A DNA stretch of 64,000 nt from Ceratodon purpureus (taxonomy: Eukaryota > Streptophyta > Bryopsida > Pseudoditrichales > Ditrichaceae): assembly GCA_014871385.1 (NCBI GenBank), contig CM026425.1, positions 17,812,637-17,876,636 of the forward strand, written 5' to 3'. Both the position numbers and the translations under genes were made by a program. The notes beneath the pieces are model-generated. The model ran no database searches. It was given only the letters and a program-made list of their open reading frames with translations, and was not told the origin of the DNA. Of this stretch, positions 61,200-64,000 are shown piece after piece (within the stretch, counting starts at the first letter, position 1; the number at the start of each line of letters is the position of its first letter).

Positions 61200-62299
61200 C
61201 TTCCAGAAGCGCCAGAAAAGCCGCCCCGAAGGTGAAATTAAGTGGAAAGCTACTCCCCCCCGAGAGCGGAGAGGAGTGGGAGAGTGGGAGGCAAGTACGC
61301 GCAAGGACGGAGGGACGCCCATAAACGACTCCCACTCCCAGTCCCACTCCTAGTGCAGGGACACCTCAAAGGGACACTAAATATAAAGACCACCTGCAAT
61401 TATGAGCCTGCCTGCCTGCGCCCGCCTGCAGGCCCAGCCTCCCTCAAACCCTAATCCCATCCCACCGGGCTCTCCCTCCGCATGCGGGGGAGGGCCTTTT
61501 ACTGTGGCACCGTCGACCTCGCCCCATCACAACTGACCCACCCCATGATCCATCCATCCGAGGGGTGCCGGCCTTGGCTGAGAGCGCGCGCGGACCCGTG
61601 CTCGTGGATTGCTCCGTCTTTCCTTCCTTCCTTGGTTCCTTCGTTCCTTCGTTGCTTGGAGTGTTCTGTCCCAGGCTCTTGCTTATCATACAGCTGGATG
61701 CGATCCATGGCATGCGCACCATCTCCCGTGCGGCGCTCTCTTCCCTAGCCTCTGGGTTGGGTCCCCTGCCCTCAACCCCACCCTTGCCTTGCCTGCTGAT
61801 AAGTTCCACCACTCCTCTATTCACATTGCGCCACGGCCACCACATAAGTTACCCTCCAGGGGTTGAGTTGCCGCACCCACTCATCCTAGTTCAGTTCGCA
61901 TCGTGTCCTATGCACACACCTCCTTTTGCCACACAGCACAGTGTCATCTCCTCTTTCTCTCTCCTGCCGGTTTGCGGTGCCGTGTCTAGAGTTTCGTTGT
62001 GAGCAGAGTAGATCTGGGTTGTGGAGAGGGGGATTACGTTTTGGGGTTTGGGTTGGGTGTGTTTGGTGTTGGGGGTTTGGAGGGGGGAGAGTGGGGTGTT
62101 GAGATGTGTTTGGTTATGGTTAGGGTGGAGCAATGGTGGGGTGGGTTGAGTGTTTGAGTGGGTTTGTGGAGAGAGAGAGAGAGAGACAGGTTAACGTTGG
62201 AGTGAGTGAGTGAGTGATTGAGTAAGGTTTGGGTTGAGGTGGGGGTTATTGGGTTTTGTGGTTAGGGTTTCGCTTTTTTGGGGAGAGTGGGGTGGGGAG
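61200..62299 (+). promoter_or_regulatory. Promoter and long leader of the CCCH-like gene, with a G/T-rich tract
   Basis: GC rises sharply at 61200. About 61600-61990 is pyrimidine-rich (repeated TTCC). About 62010-62299 is strongly G/T-rich on the sense strand (GGGGTTTGGGTTGGGTGTG), with a (GA) run at 62168-62186 and repeated GAGT at 62200-62219. Several open frames here are by-products of composition. A leader of several hundred bases before the ATG at 62300 is likely. Confidence 0.45.
61446..61454 (+). promoter_or_regulatory. Telobox (AAACCCTAA)
   Basis: A perfect AAACCCTAA about 850 bp upstream of the CCCH-like start codon, in the likely promoter. Similar motifs occur near the ERD2-like and lysine-rich genes. 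Confidence 0.45.
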
Positions 62300-64000
62300 A
62301 TGGTGACTATGGCTTCCTCTCTACCGCCGGGGTTCGAGGGAGCAGCTATGGGGTCACTCAGTGCAAATCATATGGTTCCGCAGACAAACGTTTCGTCACA
62401 GCAGGGAAGAGTGAGTAAGAAAGTGTCATGGGCCTCGGAAGACAACCTGTGTCAGGTCATTCCTCATCTCCTTCATCTATCTAACGTTTCCCCCCACCTT
62501 CTTCTGCGACCGTTTCTCCTTGTGTCCTGTGTCTTTTTTGTGTTTTTTAAGATTCGACTCGTGTCCTACCTCGGATGTGACGTTGCAAAGAGACTGGAAG
62601 GTTTGAAGTATCTCTGGTGGATGCTTACAAGTGAGGGTTGAAAAGAGGTCAAGAGGCTGCATGAGCACAGAAACTTGATTTTGAAATTCAAATGTCTCTG
62701 GAGGATCCAGGAGAACAAACACAACTATCTGGAAATTTTGGCCAGAAACCAAGAACCAGCACATCAGTAATACCTGTGCACATCAAATTTTTTGTCGAAT
62801 CCATGACTACAAACAATCCTCTGCTAAGGAGCTTGAACAACGGCCCTCAGAACACTCTGGTCATTTTGAAAAGCAAATGATTAAGGACTGATAATGATCT
62901 AATTGGGTTACACACATTGGCTCATCTATTAGAGAGAGATCTGCAGCCGTGAAACAACCAGATGCCTCTTCTGCCGTAAGGTTAAAGGCAATGTTCACGG
63001 GATGCAGAAGTCGTCTGCGAGGGAGTGTTTCCGGTCGTCACGGTTGTCTTGGAAGGAATAGTTTGAGGCTGCTTTTGTTGGTTGAACCTAGGATAACTAG
63101 TTCTACAATGTATCTCAAAGCCGCCGACCCCCTTCTCTCTTACTAAGTTTGCGAGATTTGCCTTGTGAGATTTGAAGAATTTTTCGTCGAAAGGGTTTCC
63201 TTGCCCGTTCTGCCCTCGTGTAGAAATCTCCAGTGAATTTTTGGATTTTTCTGCAGTCCTCCAACTAGCGGTAGCGTAGTGTTTTTCTTCCCCCCTTCCT
63301 GTTGTCTGAAATGACACATGGTCATTGCAAGGACTTCACAGCCGGCGTCTGCTGGTCTGCCGTTGTTCGCAATCACGTGTCTTATCTTAGGTGTATATCG
63401 AGTGCATCTTGCCAATGCTACTACTCTCACAAGCATGCCGTCGGTGATGTGTAGTGATATGAGTGTCTCGTGTGAAGTACACATTGTACGGCCAGTGTCT
63501 TACGTAACTACCGGCTTTGTTCGTGCACTCCTGACCCTCTTAGTGAAAGGTCGAAGTCTACAGGCATACCGTTTTAGTTTTTCCCCAGCTGGGTTATTGG
63601 ATGGTTCCGTGTTTCGTCTTTCGAACATCTGTTTGAGCCTTTTATGTCTTCTTGAACAGTGTTTTGCAGTCACATAAGGAGGACATTGTACCCTAATGAT
63701 CTTTGAAACCGTTGTTAAAAGTTTCATTTGAATTCGCAGTCTGATCTTTCAGTTTTAAATACTGTTGAAAGGTGTTAGTGATTACATCAGTGACATATGT
63801 GTGGACTTGTCCGAGTGAGGGAGCGAGTCAACTAGTGAGTTGGTCATGTTATTGCTAAGGAAAAAAGTAGTGAATGCAAATCTGGATTACTTCTTTTTAA
63901 TGTAGATTCCATCTTTGATACCTCGAAGTTGGAATACGGACATGCAGATCACATATAAATGGCCTGAATTAAGTGATATACATAACTTGCCAGAAACTCA
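62300..64000 (+). CDS. 5' exon of a plant CCCH zinc-finger (6/30-like) protein; gene runs off the window
   Basis: Coding exon 1 is 62300-62455 (52 codons) and ends with ASEDNLCQ at a GT donor. It encodes SSLPPGFEG near the start and then KKVSWASEDNLCQ. That last motif is the signature of plant proteins annotated as zinc-finger CCCH 6/30, where it continues as VRLFLSE. I could not find the continuation before the window ends, so the rest of the window (62456-64000) is probably intron 1, or exons I could not recognise. The zinc finger itself is not visible here and the assignment rests on the N-terminal motif alone. Two open frames in the putative intron (62692-62880 and 63318-63677) have no family match. 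Role is unknown, presumed RNA- or DNA-binding. Confidence 0.5.

Noticed and set aside
61482-62002. Several frames of 85-145 codons upstream of the CCCH-like gene
   Set aside because: Three plus-strand and several minus-strand frames overlap in pyrimidine-rich leader sequence, and none shows a known motif.
62692-62880. Second exon of the CCCH-like gene
   Set aside because: The family continues with VRLFLSE after NLCQ. This frame does not, and no matching acceptor in phase 0 precedes it.

Overview
This is a nuclear window from a land plant, most likely a bryophyte (moss-like). Evidence for a plant: spliced genes for two plastid proteins (SufD and a TAB2-type translation factor), the plant-specific 24 kDa (FAd) subunit of mitochondrial ATP synthase, a PLATZ zinc-finger gene, a DUF688 gene and a plant-type KDEL-receptor-like (ERD2-like) gene. 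Introns are GT-AG, mostly about 100-400 bp with a few longer. The bryophyte placement is inference from overall style and is not proven here. All exon coordinates were derived by hand from frame continuity, splice consensus and family conservation.

Layout. 1-19 kb is gene-poor. It opens with about 0.7 kb resembling a mitochondrial group II intron (possible organelle insertion), followed by very AT-rich DNA with degenerate ~30-bp periodicity and several old tandem duplications (1.0-3.2, 5.1-6.0, 9.0-9.4 and 14.0-14.4 kb). 19-21 kb holds an uninterrupted DUF688 reading frame. A Stowaway-like MITE lies at 23.2 kb. 24.4-30 kb holds the ERD2-like gene (+) and a small lysine-rich gene (-), the latter divergent from the large 19-exon PAN3 gene (30.2-39.2 kb, +). 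42.2-43.6 kb is an intronless F-box gene lying between two direct copies of a dispersed repeat. 44.8-52.0 kb carries SufD, an intronless PLATZ gene and TAB2, all on +. 53.0-55.9 kb is the ATP synthase FAd gene on -. 56-61 kb is AT-rich and contains a decayed inverted copy of the PLATZ promoter plus 5' coding end. The window closes with the first exon of a gene resembling plant CCCH zinc-finger proteins 6/30.

Functional themes. PAN3 acts in mRNA deadenylation. SufD builds plastid Fe-S clusters and TAB2 drives translation of photosystem subunits; photosystem I, which needs both, links them. FAd belongs to the mitochondrial ATP synthase. The genes are independently transcribed, with no operon-like arrangement.

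Most striking pattern. Seven of the nine well-supported or recognised genes have, in the 5' leader or at or within intron 1, a 100-400 bp tract strongly G+T-rich on the sense strand, whichever way the gene points. DUF688 and F-box/PLATZ-type intronless genes lack it. No virus-derived element, CRISPR array or convincing tRNA/rRNA gene was found.
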